64,000 nucleotides of DNA from an uncultured bacterium (GTDB lineage Bacteria; Elusimicrobiota; Elusimicrobia; Elusimicrobiales; Elusimicrobiaceae): contig CASFXV010000004.1 of assembly GCA_949298795.1 (NCBI GenBank), positions 61,806-125,805 of the forward strand, read 5' to 3'. Below, in pieces: positions 24,445-33,153 of the stretch; position 1 is the first letter of the stretch, and the number at the start of each line of letters is the position of its first letter. Made by a program: the position numbers and the translations under genes. Under the pieces are notes generated by a model. It had not been told where the DNA came from, searched no databases, and saw nothing but the letters and a program-made list of their open reading frames with translations.

Positions 24445-24614
24445 AACAACTCCTTTTTGGGCGAGTGGAAAAACCCGTATGAAAAAAGTTAGATTTTCCC
24501 TATGAAAATCCCGTATAATTTAATATAATTTACTAAATAATTAAGTAAAAATAAAATAGCGCGTGATTTGCGTAAAAAATCAATACAAAAATCCAGTAAT
24601 GAGGTGTTAAAAAA

Positions 24615-25697
24615 ATGGCAAAATTAACCAAAAAAGACTTTCTGAAAGCAACCATCAAACACATTGATTTGAAAAAATACAATGTGGTTCCCATGGTGGA
24701 AGCTTTTGAAAGTATGGCTTACGCTTCCCGCGAAGTGGCTAGAGCAAGCAAAATCTACAATATGATGCTTTCCGACAAAAAATGCTCCGTTATTTTGTGC
24801 ATTGCCGGGTCTTTGGTATCTGCAGGTCTTAAAAAAGTAGTGGTGGATATGATTCAAAACAACATGGTGGACGCCATTGTTTCCAACGGTGCCAACATTG
24901 TGGACCAAGACTTCTTTGAAGCGTTGGGTTTTAAACATTATATCGGCACGCCGCATAACGCCGACGACAACTTGCTGCGTGACTTGCATATTGACCGCAT
25001 TTATGACACCTATATTGACGAAGACGAACTGAAAGTTTGCGACGAAACCATTCATAAAATTTGCAACACGCTGGAGCCCCGCCCGTATTCTTCCCGCGAG
25101 TTTATTTGGGAAATGGGCAAATGGCTGGAGAAAAAAGGCAAAGGCAAAGACTCCATTGTCTACAATGCCTATAAATACGGTGTGCCGGTGTTTGTGCCCG
25201 CGTTTTCTGACTGTTCCGCCGGGTTTGGCTTTGTAGCCCACCAGACCGAGCATCCCACCGCCCATGTTTCTATTGACAGCGCGAAAGATTTCCTGGAATT
25301 AACCAAAATTAAAATCAAAGCCAAAGAAACGGGCCTTATGATGTTCTCCGGCGGGGTACCGAAAAACTTCGCCCAAGACACCGTGGTAGCCGCCGAAGTG
25401 TTGGGCGCCGATTCCCCCATGCACAAATACGCCGTACAAATCACCGTGGCGGACGTGCGCGACGGAGCTCTTTCCGGTTCCACGCTTAAAGAAGCTTCCT
25501 CTTGGGGTAAAGTTTCCACCGCGTTGGAACAAATGGTTTACGGGGAATGCACCACGCTGATCCCGCTTATCATCGGTTACGGCTATCACAAAGGCGCTTG
25601 GAAGAAACGCAAAGCCGCCAATTATGTAAAATTCCTGCAGGAAGAAGACAAAAAAGTGGCCGCGTTAAAAGCCAAAGAAGCCAAAGCTAAAAAATAA
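24615..25697 (+). CDS. Deoxyhypusine synthase-family protein
   Basis: In eukaryotes and archaea this NAD-dependent family transfers an aminobutyl group from spermidine to eIF5A. Bacterial homologues generally act on free polyamines, for example forming homospermidine, because bacteria lack eIF5A. The 360-residue protein has the family features: SNGANIVDQD in the NAD region, FSGGVPKNF, DGALSGSTLKEASSWGKV with the active-site lysine K299. The C-terminus is a Lys/Ala-rich tail. GAGGTG precedes the ATG, and TATAAT lies at 24514-24519. The stop overlaps the next ATG (TAATG). Confidence 0.85.
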   Translation: MAKLTKKDFLKATIKHIDLKKYNVVPMVEAFESMAYASREVARASKIYNMMLSDKKCSVILCIAGSLVSAGLKKVVVDMIQNNMVDAIVSNGANIVDQDFFEALGFKHYIGTPHNADDNLLRDLHIDRIYDTYIDEDELKVCDETIHKICNTLEPRPYSSREFIWEMGKWLEKKGKGKDSIVYNAYKYGVPVFVPAFSDCSAGFGFVAHQTEHPTAHVSIDSAKDFLELTKIKIKAKETGLMMFSGGVPKNFAQDTVVAAEVLGADSPMHKYAVQITVADVRDGALSGSTLKEASSWGKVSTALEQMVYGECTTLIPLIIGYGYHKGAWKKRKAANYVKFLQEEDKKVAALKAKEAKAKK

Positions 25698-26548
25698 TGA
25701 GCTTTTACCGTCTGTTTGCTGTTCTGTTAATACTGGTCTGCCCGTGTGCGTTATGCTACGGGCAGCTCAGTTTTTCAGGCGTAAACGGAGAGAAAGGCTA
25801 CGCCGCCCTGCGCGGTGAATATAAGCTGGATTTGGATAACGGTTTTATCCTCACGCCCGATTACGGCTATTACCGCCGAAGCGATAAAGAAGAAGATGAG
25901 GCAGGTTCTACCTCCCGTTACGGGTTAACGGTTTTGTATGAACTAAACGATGAAATGGCTCTCACGGCAACCGGACGCTGGGTACCCATTATGCTGGGGT
26001 TTCAAAGCGTGTCTTACGAGGCGGGGCTAAATTGGAAACCTTTTTACCGGTATGGTATTATTAAAGAACCTCTATTGTTTCTTTCCGCCGGGCAAACGCG
26101 TTATGATGTTTATTCTAACTGGCTGGGACGCAGTTTGCCTGCAAAATTTGCCACGACGGAAACCTTTGCCCATGGCTCCGCCGCGGGCTGGGCGGGGCCT
26201 TTTGAGTTGCAGGCCGTCTACCAGAAAGTGATAAAATATAGTAGCCAGCCTCCGTCAGGTGTAACGGCCAACTGGGCGGATATCCCGTTTATGGTGGCGG
26301 TGATACAGGGTTTTGTAAAAGAAACAACTGGCGCGCGCATAAGCTACCCCACCCGCTGGATTACGCCTTATGCGTCTTGGGTGCGTTACAAATACGCCGG
26401 TAAAAGAGATTTTGCCGTAGCGGTAAGCGGCGGGTTGGCCCTTCACTTATGGGATATGGATTTTAGAGGCGGGGTGGAAATTTTTGAACCCAAACGGGAA
26501 GAAACCCGCAAAACGTATTTTTCCATGTCTGTAGAAGCTAAATTTTAA
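25697..26548 (+). CDS. Predicted outer-membrane beta-barrel protein, function unknown
   Basis: A 283-residue protein with a signal peptide (residues 1-22, cleavage likely before QLSF) and then alternating polar/aromatic strands (for example LTPDYGYYRR, YGLTVLYEL, YASWVRYKYAG) typical of small outer-membrane barrels. It ends in phenylalanine, as many barrels do. It starts within the TAATG stop of the deoxyhypusine-synthase-like gene, so translation is probably coupled. I do not recognise the family. Confidence 0.6.
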   Translation: MSFYRLFAVLLILVCPCALCYGQLSFSGVNGEKGYAALRGEYKLDLDNGFILTPDYGYYRRSDKEEDEAGSTSRYGLTVLYELNDEMALTATGRWVPIMLGFQSVSYEAGLNWKPFYRYGIIKEPLLFLSAGQTRYDVYSNWLGRSLPAKFATTETFAHGSAAGWAGPFELQAVYQKVIKYSSQPPSGVTANWADIPFMVAVIQGFVKETTGARISYPTRWITPYASWVRYKYAGKRDFAVAVSGGLALHLWDMDFRGGVEIFEPKREETRKTYFSMSVEAKF

Positions 26549-26559
26549 GGAGATTTTTT

Positions 26560-27000
26560 ATGCCGGAAATGGAACTGCACTGTAAAATAGATGAACAGCG
26601 TTTTTCTTTAGCCCTGTTTTTAGGCCGTCTGCTTACCGGGCTGTCTTTATTGTACGTGACAGCGGGCTGCTTGCTCTTTTACCGGGAGTTTGTTTACAAC
26701 ATTACCGCGCTTCGGGTTCCGTTTTCCGTAACGGTGGGTTTTGTATTGGTGGTGTTGGAAATTTTTTGTGCGCTGTTTTTAATTTTGGGTTGGTTTACCC
26801 GGTGGGCCTCGGCGGTGGCGTTTGCCAGCAGTGCGGCATGCGCGTGGGTATTTTTTGCGGGGGATTTAAATAAAATTTTTGTGGCGCTGTGTGTGCTTTT
26901 GGCCACGCCGCTGCTGATGGTTTCCATGTTGGGGCCCGGGCGCATCAGCGTGGATTTCCGCCGCGCCCAAAGCCGCATGAAGAAAAAAAGAAGAGGTTAA
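26560..27000 (+). CDS. DoxX-like small membrane protein
   Basis: A 146-residue protein with four predicted membrane helices. The first begins with LALFLGRLLTGLSLLYVTAG, and a later VVLEIFCALFLILGWFTR has the DoxX-family pattern; the C-terminus is basic (RMKKKRRG). DoxX-like proteins are a loose group linked to redox or membrane functions; no specific role can be assigned. AAGGAG precedes the ATG, and dnaX starts 4 bp downstream. Confidence 0.6.
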   Translation: MPEMELHCKIDEQRFSLALFLGRLLTGLSLLYVTAGCLLFYREFVYNITALRVPFSVTVGFVLVVLEIFCALFLILGWFTRWASAVAFASSAACAWVFFAGDLNKIFVALCVLLATPLLMVSMLGPGRISVDFRRAQSRMKKKRRG

Positions 27001-27004
27001 TGTT

Positions 27005-28837
27005 ATGGAAATGTTTGACGAAAGCAATAAATACGTTAGTTTAGCCAATAAATACCGTCCTCAAACGTTTGAAGACATGGTAGGGCAGGAAAGCATTTCC
27101 AAAACCTTAAAAAATGCGCTTAAGTTGGGGCGCATCGCGCACGCCTATTTATTTTACGGTCCGCGCGGCTGCGGCAAAACCACCACTGCGCGCATATTGG
27201 CCAAAGCGTTAAACTGTACGGGGGAGGGCCGCACTAAACCTACGGACGAACCGTGCGGAAAATGCCCCCAATGTTTAGAAATTGCCCAAAGCAGTGATTT
27301 GGACGTGCTGGAGTTGGACGCCGCCAGCAATACCCAAGTGGAAAAAGTGCGTGAAGCCATTATAGATACGGTGGCGCTGGCTTCTTCCAGGGACCGGTTT
27401 AAAGTGTTTATTTTAGACGAAGTGCACATGCTTTCCACCAGTTCTTTTAACGCGCTTTTAAAAACCATAGAAGAACCGCCCTCCCATGTGGTGTTTATTT
27501 TAGCCACTACCGAAAAACACAAAGTGCCCGCCACTATTGTCAGCCGCTGCCAAACATTCCGTTTCCGCCCGATTACGGTGGATGAAATAGCCAACCATTT
27601 GCTGGATTTATCCGGCGCGGAAAATATAGATTTAACCCCGGGTGCCGCGCGCATTATTGCCAAAAACGCCGGCGGCGCCATGCGTGACGCGTTGACCCTG
27701 TTGGACCGGGCCATCGCTTATTCCGGCGAACGCATAGATGAAAAACTGGTGGGGGAAATGTTGGGTCTTACGCCCGACGAACTCATCTCCCAAGCCGTAA
27801 CCGCGCTGGCGGATAAAAACAATGCGGCTTTGCACCAGGTATTTGAAACTTTAAAAAACGAAGGGTTTGACGCCAACTCTTTTTTAAAAGATTTAAAAAA
27901 CGCATTGGGCGATTTGTTTTACTTTGCCCTGGGCCAAGGCAACGAACCTTTTGAGGGAGCCAAACAAATTACGGGGCGGGTTTCCCCCGGGTTTTTGGCC
28001 TCTTTATCCCGCAAGGTAAACAAGTTGATAGAGGAAGTGAAATTTTCTGATAATACCCTGGTCAGCGCGGAAGTGGGCCTGTTTACCGTTATGGACAGCT
28101 GTTTGGACATAGAAAATTTTGTACGCCGTTTGGAAGCGTTGGAACGTGGGGAAAGCCTCCCGCCCGGCCCAGGCACGGGTTCCGGCCCGGCAGTGGGAAG
28201 AGCTCTCGCCGGCAAACCGGCGCAAGCCTCCTATAAACCGCCCATGCAGGCTGCGGCGGCCCCGGCGGAAACAAAAAGAGCAACGGAAGCTTTTTCTAAA
28301 GGGGATGAGGCCGTGTCTTCTTTACTGCCCAAGGACCCCGCCGCCCCGGAGCCGGCGCCTGCCGTTGTTCCGGCTGAGCCCGCCCCCGTGTTGACGGACA
28401 ACCAGGTGTGGCAAGCCCTTTTGGCGCAATTTGCCAAAAGCCCGTTGGTGTATGACGTAATGACCAGCTGTTCCGTTCAATTTGAAGACGGCACCTGGAC
28501 GCTTTCTTTTGGCCCCGGCAAAGAGTTTTACCGCATTCCCGCCCAAAGCAAGGTGGCGGATTTAGAGGCGGCGGCTTTTAAAATTTGTAAAAGAAAAATC
28601 AAAATCGTATTGGCTTCCAACACCGCCAAAACCGCGGTGAAAAAAGAGACTCCTGCGGTTGCAACAACCGCCGCGCGGGAAAGTAAACCCGCCGCGGCGC
28701 CCGCGCAGGCTCTTAGCCAAGAAGAACCCTTTGTGAAAGGGGATTTTTCCGCTGATGCCCAACCCGCTTCCGCACAGCAAACACCGGAAGAATTAAAAGA
28801 TTTATTTAGTATTATCCCCGGGGAGTTAATGGCTTAG
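27005..28837 (+). CDS. dnaX: DNA polymerase III subunits gamma/tau
   Basis: Clamp-loader ATPase. The 610-residue protein has the N-terminal AAA+ module with Walker A GPRGCGKT (52-59), a four-cysteine zinc module (CTGEGRTKPTDEPCGKCPQC), Walker B FILDEVHMLS and the sensor region ATTEKHKVPATIVSRCQTFRF. A long Pro/Ala-rich linker (about 390-460) leads to a small C-terminal tau-type domain. I see no obvious frameshift signal for a separate gamma form. recR begins 1 bp after the stop. Confidence 0.95.
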   Translation: MEMFDESNKYVSLANKYRPQTFEDMVGQESISKTLKNALKLGRIAHAYLFYGPRGCGKTTTARILAKALNCTGEGRTKPTDEPCGKCPQCLEIAQSSDLDVLELDAASNTQVEKVREAIIDTVALASSRDRFKVFILDEVHMLSTSSFNALLKTIEEPPSHVVFILATTEKHKVPATIVSRCQTFRFRPITVDEIANHLLDLSGAENIDLTPGAARIIAKNAGGAMRDALTLLDRAIAYSGERIDEKLVGEMLGLTPDELISQAVTALADKNNAALHQVFETLKNEGFDANSFLKDLKNALGDLFYFALGQGNEPFEGAKQITGRVSPGFLASLSRKVNKLIEEVKFSDNTLVSAEVGLFTVMDSCLDIENFVRRLEALERGESLPPGPGTGSGPAVGRALAGKPAQASYKPPMQAAAAPAETKRATEAFSKGDEAVSSLLPKDPAAPEPAPAVVPAEPAPVLTDNQVWQALLAQFAKSPLVYDVMTSCSVQFEDGTWTLSFGPGKEFYRIPAQSKVADLEAAAFKICKRKIKIVLASNTAKTAVKKETPAVATTAARESKPAAAPAQALSQEEPFVKGDFSADAQPASAQQTPEELKDLFSIIPGELMA

Positions 28838-28838
28838 T

Positions 28839-29432
28839 ATGAAAAGTTTGGAAAGACTGGTCCGCGCGTTTCGCAAGCTGCCCGGGGTGGGCCCCCGGCA
28901 GGCGGAGCGTTTTTCCGCTTATTTTTTGCGCGCGTCTCAAGGGGAGACGGAAGAATTTATTTCCGCTTTGCTGGCGTTAAAGGAAGATGTAAAACTTTGT
29001 TCTTCCTGTTTTGCGTATTGCGAAGGGGACGTGTGTGAAATCTGCGCCGACCCGGACCGCCAGCAAGACGTGATTTGCGTGGTGGAAGACCCCCAGGATA
29101 TTGAATCCATAGAAAAAACCGGCGCATACAAAGGGTTATACCATGTGCTGCACGGCGCCATCTCCCCCATGGAAGGGCGCGGCGCGGACCAAGTAAAAGT
29201 AAAAGAATTGTTAGACCGCGTACAGCATGCCTCCACTCCCATTAAAGAGGTCATCATCGCCACCGACCCGGACAGCGAAGGCGAAACCACCGCCTTGTAT
29301 TTGGCGGATTTGCTGCGCGGCCTGGTGGATAAAATCACCCGCATCGGTTACGGCGTGCCGCTAGGGGGGGATATTGATTATATTGACGAAATGACGCTGG
29401 GCTATTCCCTCAAAGGCCGAACAAAACTCTAA
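28839..29432 (+). CDS. recR: Recombination mediator RecR
   Basis: Part of the RecFOR pathway that loads RecA on gapped DNA. The 197-residue protein has the N-terminal helix-hairpin-helix (LPGVGPRQAERFS), the four-Cys zinc finger (CSSCFAYCEGDVCEIC), the TOPRIM domain with VVEDPQDIESIE and the DPDSEGETTALYL segment. Standard dnaX-recR order. Its stop overlaps the comEC start by one base (TAATG). Confidence 0.96.
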   Translation: MKSLERLVRAFRKLPGVGPRQAERFSAYFLRASQGETEEFISALLALKEDVKLCSSCFAYCEGDVCEICADPDRQQDVICVVEDPQDIESIEKTGAYKGLYHVLHGAISPMEGRGADQVKVKELLDRVQHASTPIKEVIIATDPDSEGETTALYLADLLRGLVDKITRIGYGVPLGGDIDYIDEMTLGYSLKGRTKL

Positions 29433-31306
29433 TGCATCCTTCCGCCTATAAACGCCCTCTTTTGTGGGCGTTAATTTTATATATCATTGGGTTGTTTTTA
29501 TTTTATCACCCGGCGCCCAAACCGGGGGACGCTTCTTTTTGGGTTTCTAAAGAAGAAGTAACGCTGGAAGGGCGTGTGGAAAATTTTTCCGTTTCCAAAA
29601 AAGAATACCACAACGCCATTGTGCGCGTATTGCGTATAAACGGCGCACCGACTAAAGGCCGCGTGTTTGCCCGCGTAAAATACACCCGCCCCCAATGGAA
29701 GGACCAAATCCGCCTGCAAGGTAAATTAAAACGCCCCTATAATGTGGACTTGTTGGGCAATTTTGCCTGGGGGGATTATTTGGCTTTAAAAGGCGTGTTT
29801 GCGGAGATACAATCTTCTTCTTTACAGGTAGTCAAGCCGGCGGCGTGGCCGTACCGTGCGCTTCGTAAAATACGGGAAAGCATGCTGCAAACGCTGGACA
29901 GTTCTTTTTCTCCGCAGTTGGCTTCCATAGCCGGCGGGGTTATGCTGGGGGAACGGGGCAATATATCCGAAGCTTTGTATGAAGATTTTCAAGACAGCGG
30001 CGCCGTTCATTTGTTAGTGGCGTCCGGCGGCAATGTGGGTTTTGTTACGCTCATGGCGTTTGGCTTTTGTTCTTTATTTGGGCTCAGCCGTAAAAAAACC
30101 GTGCTTATTGCTTTAGCCGCCTCCGGATTATATACGTTAGCCGCCGGGGCGGACGCGCCTTTGGTGCGCGCTTATTTTATGGCGCTGTGCGCGTGCGCGG
30201 GTTTCTTGTTAAACCGCAACAGCGGCGTGTTTCAGGGGCTTATTACCGCGTGTTTTATTATTTTGCTTGCAACGCCCGGCGCTTTATTTGAAACCGGTTT
30301 TCAAATGTCTTTTTTGGCTACGCTGGCTATTATTCTTTGTTTGAACTTTTGGAAAATTCCGCCCGCGTGGCCCAAACCCGCCCGGTTTTTTACGCAGATT
30401 TTTTTGGCTACGCTTTCCAGCCAGTTGGCCTTGTTGCCTGTTTTTACCAATGTTTTTTATAAAGTATCCGTTACCGGGTTGATTTCCAATATGCTGTTGG
30501 TGCCGTTGGCCTCGGCGGTTATGGGAGTTGGCTTTTTGTTTTACCTGTTTGATTTGTGCCACCTGGGTTTTTTGCTGCAAGGGGTGTTGGGCGGCCTGTT
30601 ATGGGTGTTTCAAAAACTGGTGGAATTTTTTGCCTCTTTGCCGTTGGCGTCAGTTCCCGGCGCCGCTTGGGGCGGCGGATGTATTGCCGCGTACTATTTG
30701 GTTTTGTTTTGGCTGTTTCATTTGCCTTGCAAACCGTTTGCCAAAAAAATAATGCCTGTTTGTTTGGCGGGTGCGGCGGTATGCCTGGCGGCGCAGGGCT
30801 GGCATTCTATGCAAACGCGGGTGTGGGTGCTGAGGGAATGGAACCAGTCTGTTGTATTGGTGCGCACTTGTGACGGGAAAACTTTCTTATTTGGAACGGG
30901 GATACAAGCCCCCAATTTGGTGCGTGCCGTATTAAAAAGCGGGAGTACCCGCCTAGACGGGGTTTTTGTGACGCGCTATGATAAAAAAGAACAACAAAAC
31001 GCGTTGGAATTAGCCCAAGCGTTTGCGGTGGCTCAAACCGTTTATGCGCGTGCGGGCGAGGCTTGGCCGTCCGATACGTGGGCGTTTGGCAACAGCACGG
31101 TAAAAGCCCTATGGGGGCAGCATAGCAGCCGTACAAATGGGGAATGGGAACAACCCGGCTACAGCGGTGCGAAAGGGGAAACGCTTTCTTTTGAGGTCCA
31201 GTCCTGCGGGAAAACCTTGGTAATAGGGGCGGGGCAATTTTTTGTGAAAACCCCTCAAGGCTTGGTGCAAAGCGTGCGTAACGGTACGGTTTCTGTTGCC
31301 ATTTAA
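29432..31306 (+). CDS. comEC: ComEC/Rec2-family DNA-uptake membrane protein with degenerate MBL domain
   Basis: Predicted inner-membrane channel for DNA uptake. The 624-residue protein has two N-terminal hydrophobic segments, an OB-like domain (about 45-130), the competence domain with HLLVASGGNVGFVTLMAF and ten or so membrane helices, and a C-terminal metallo-beta-lactamase-like remnant. In typical ComEC that domain has an HxHxDH motif after a V(L)T segment; here the corresponding FVTRYDKKEQQNA has no histidines, so metal-dependent nuclease activity looks lost. It is a single frame, not broken. Confidence 0.85.
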   Translation: MHPSAYKRPLLWALILYIIGLFLFYHPAPKPGDASFWVSKEEVTLEGRVENFSVSKKEYHNAIVRVLRINGAPTKGRVFARVKYTRPQWKDQIRLQGKLKRPYNVDLLGNFAWGDYLALKGVFAEIQSSSLQVVKPAAWPYRALRKIRESMLQTLDSSFSPQLASIAGGVMLGERGNISEALYEDFQDSGAVHLLVASGGNVGFVTLMAFGFCSLFGLSRKKTVLIALAASGLYTLAAGADAPLVRAYFMALCACAGFLLNRNSGVFQGLITACFIILLATPGALFETGFQMSFLATLAIILCLNFWKIPPAWPKPARFFTQIFLATLSSQLALLPVFTNVFYKVSVTGLISNMLLVPLASAVMGVGFLFYLFDLCHLGFLLQGVLGGLLWVFQKLVEFFASLPLASVPGAAWGGGCIAAYYLVLFWLFHLPCKPFAKKIMPVCLAGAAVCLAAQGWHSMQTRVWVLREWNQSVVLVRTCDGKTFLFGTGIQAPNLVRAVLKSGSTRLDGVFVTRYDKKEQQNALELAQAFAVAQTVYARAGEAWPSDTWAFGNSTVKALWGQHSSRTNGEWEQPGYSGAKGETLSFEVQSCGKTLVIGAGQFFVKTPQGLVQSVRNGTVSVAI

Positions 31307-31308
31307 GC

Positions 31309-31328
31309 TATAATAAAAAAGAGGAAGG
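31309..31328 (+). promoter_or_regulatory. -10 element and ribosome site of guaD
   Basis: TATAAT at 31309-31314 immediately after the comEC stop, then GAGGAAGG at 31321-31328 before ATG 31335. No convincing -35. Confidence 0.5.
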
Positions 31329-31334
31329 TCTGTT

Positions 31335-31823
31335 ATGACAGAACAAGAAATGCAAGAACACAAACGTTTTTTAACGCGCGCCATAGAGTTGGCGGCCCAA
31401 AACATGCAAACCGGCAAAGGCGGCCCGTTTGGCGCGGTGGTGGTGCGCAACGGGGAGATTGTGGCCGAAGGGTTTAACCAAGTTACTTCCGCCAATGACC
31501 CTACCTGCCATGCTGAGGTGGACGCCATACGCAAAGCCTGCAAAAAATTAGGCACTTTTGAGTTAAAAGACTGCGTGATTTATTCCTCTTGTGAGCCGTG
31601 CCCCATGTGTTTGGGGGCTATTTACTGGGCCCGCCCCAAGGCCTTGTATTTCGCGGCGGACCGTTACTGCGCCGCCAAGCACGGCTTTGACGACAAGTTT
31701 ATTTATGATGAAATCCCGCTCCCGGCGGATAAACGCACCATTCCCACCATACACATTGTATTAGACGGAGCGGAAACCCCCTTTGAGGTGTGGAGCGCGC
31801 GTACGGATAAAATAACTTATTAA
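31335..31823 (+). CDS. guaD: Guanine deaminase
   Basis: Deaminates guanine to xanthine. The 162-residue cytidine-deaminase-fold protein has zinc ligands H59 (in PTCHAEVDAIRKAC), C89 and C92 (SSCEPCPMCLGAIYWARP), with E61 as proton shuttle. The whole sequence, including GGPFGAVVV, GFDDKFIYDEI and the KITY-type C-terminus, closely follows Bacillus subtilis GuaD, which favours guanine deaminase over tRNA adenosine deaminase TadA. It has its own promoter and a strong terminator. Confidence 0.9.
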   Translation: MTEQEMQEHKRFLTRAIELAAQNMQTGKGGPFGAVVVRNGEIVAEGFNQVTSANDPTCHAEVDAIRKACKKLGTFELKDCVIYSSCEPCPMCLGAIYWARPKALYFAADRYCAAKHGFDDKFIYDEIPLPADKRTIPTIHIVLDGAETPFEVWSARTDKITY

Positions 31824-31840
31824 TTTGTTTATCAGCTTGC

Positions 31841-31873
31841 ATGGGCCTATTAGTGTATAGGCCCATTTTTTTG
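31841..31873 (+). terminator. Intrinsic terminator of guaD
   Basis: 10-bp perfect stem ATGGGCCTAT / ATAGGCCCAT with a 6-nt loop, followed by seven T. Confidence 0.92.
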
Positions 31874-31983
31874 TGCGTATAGGTCTAACGGCCCTGGTGG
31901 GGTGGGCGGGAAACAAGTAACATAATAATATAGGCTTTTGCCGCATCATAAAAATTTAACAGAAATATATTTAAGCAAAGAGA

Positions 31984-33015
31984 ATGAAAACAATACTCTT
32001 TTTATTTTGTATTTTTCTCCCGGCCGTTCTTTTCGGGCAGACGTGGCAGCAGGCGGTGGATAAAGCGCTGGGCCAATCTGCTAAAAAGGCCAGTATTTCT
32101 TTGCAAAAGAGCAAAACGCGCTTAAAAGCGCTAAACCAAACGCTGGAAAAAGAAGCCCATATGCGTAAAGTTTTAGATAGCTATTATGCACCCGTTACGC
32201 CGTATTCTATATCTGATGTTTATCAGACATTGGCCGTTGCTTGGGCCGGCGCAAGCAATAAATTAAACATTATTCATCGCATCATAAGGGAAAGGCAGCT
32301 CAATTTTCTTCGCAAAAATGACCAAAAACTGCAAACGGAACTTTCAGTGTTGCCCTTTAGCCAAGCTGCAGATATGGCCCGGCGGATCGGGCCGGATACC
32401 CAATACGTTTTTTTAGGGGAAGAGCATTACTTGGAGCAGTCTCGCACGCTGGTGCTGCAGGTGTTGCAAAATTATCAGCTGCGTTATCCAGGGAAGAAAA
32501 TTATTTTTCTTACGGAAAGCGTAAGAGACAGCGGGGTGTCCGGTGTGGAAGTGTTTTCTAAAAAGGGGGCGGAGGCGGAGTATTCTCCGTTAATGCGGAA
32601 AATTAGCGCGCGCGGAATTATTGTGGCTGGGTTGGAAGAGAACCCCAAAACAGATACTTTTTATGTTCAAAATGAGCATTTAATAAGAGGAGCCGTGGCT
32701 TCGCAAGGGATACAAGTGCGTAACCTCCATTGGGCAAAACGCATCAAAGAGTGGCGGGCTAAATATCCCCATGCGGTGTTTTTTATTTATACCGGGGCCA
32801 ACCATTGTGTATATGATATGCCAAGTTCTTTGCCCAATCTGTTGGGAGCCCAAAAAACATATGTAAGTATCATGCAGACGGCGCGTTCTTTGTCTTTGTC
32901 TTTTTTTCATGCTTGGACTAAATTTAAATACGCCAACCCGGGTTTACTGTTGTTTAAAAACAAAACTTGGGCCCGGCACATAGGATTTGACGAGCAAATC
33001 ATTTTCCCCCAATAA
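31984..33015 (+). CDS. Secreted Tiki/TraB/ChaN-superfamily protein, paralogue 1
   Basis: A 343-residue protein with a signal peptide (1-18, then QTWQQ), a helical basic N-terminal region (about 20-60), and a C-terminal domain with the motif set of the Tiki/TraB/ChaN superfamily: GEEH at 145-148, an acidic residue E179 after a buried strand (IIFLTESV), RNLHW at 246-250, and a second GxxH, GANH, at 271-274. Members are putative metal-dependent hydrolases or heme-binding proteins; the actual function is unknown. It is monocistronic, 9 kb from three tandem relatives at 42061-45303, and more divergent from them than they are from each other. Confidence 0.65.
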   Translation: MKTILFLFCIFLPAVLFGQTWQQAVDKALGQSAKKASISLQKSKTRLKALNQTLEKEAHMRKVLDSYYAPVTPYSISDVYQTLAVAWAGASNKLNIIHRIIRERQLNFLRKNDQKLQTELSVLPFSQAADMARRIGPDTQYVFLGEEHYLEQSRTLVLQVLQNYQLRYPGKKIIFLTESVRDSGVSGVEVFSKKGAEAEYSPLMRKISARGIIVAGLEENPKTDTFYVQNEHLIRGAVASQGIQVRNLHWAKRIKEWRAKYPHAVFFIYTGANHCVYDMPSSLPNLLGAQKTYVSIMQTARSLSLSFFHAWTKFKYANPGLLLFKNKTWARHIGFDEQIIFPQ

Positions 33016-33017
33016 CC

Positions 33018-33045
33018 AAACCCCTGCTTGGCAGGGGTTTTTATT
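33018..33045 (+). terminator. Intrinsic terminator
   Basis: 10-bp perfect stem AAACCCCTGC / GCAGGGGTTT with a 3-nt loop and a T-rich tail, right after the preceding stop codon. Confidence 0.88.
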
Positions 33046-33153
33046 ATGTTTAGCCGTGGCAAATATATTATAAACCGGGCCTTCGCTCTCACGGCTTGCG
33101 TTTTAGTGGCAGTCAATCCCCGTCATTTTTTCTTCTTTAAACAGGGCGCGTAG

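Noticed and set aside
24445..24614. Riboswitch (glycine, folate or SAM type) upstream of glyA or the deoxyhypusine-synthase-like gene
   Set aside because: The region is AT-rich with only short direct repeats (CCCGTATGAAAA / CCCTATGAAAAT) and no structured aptamer that I could draw.
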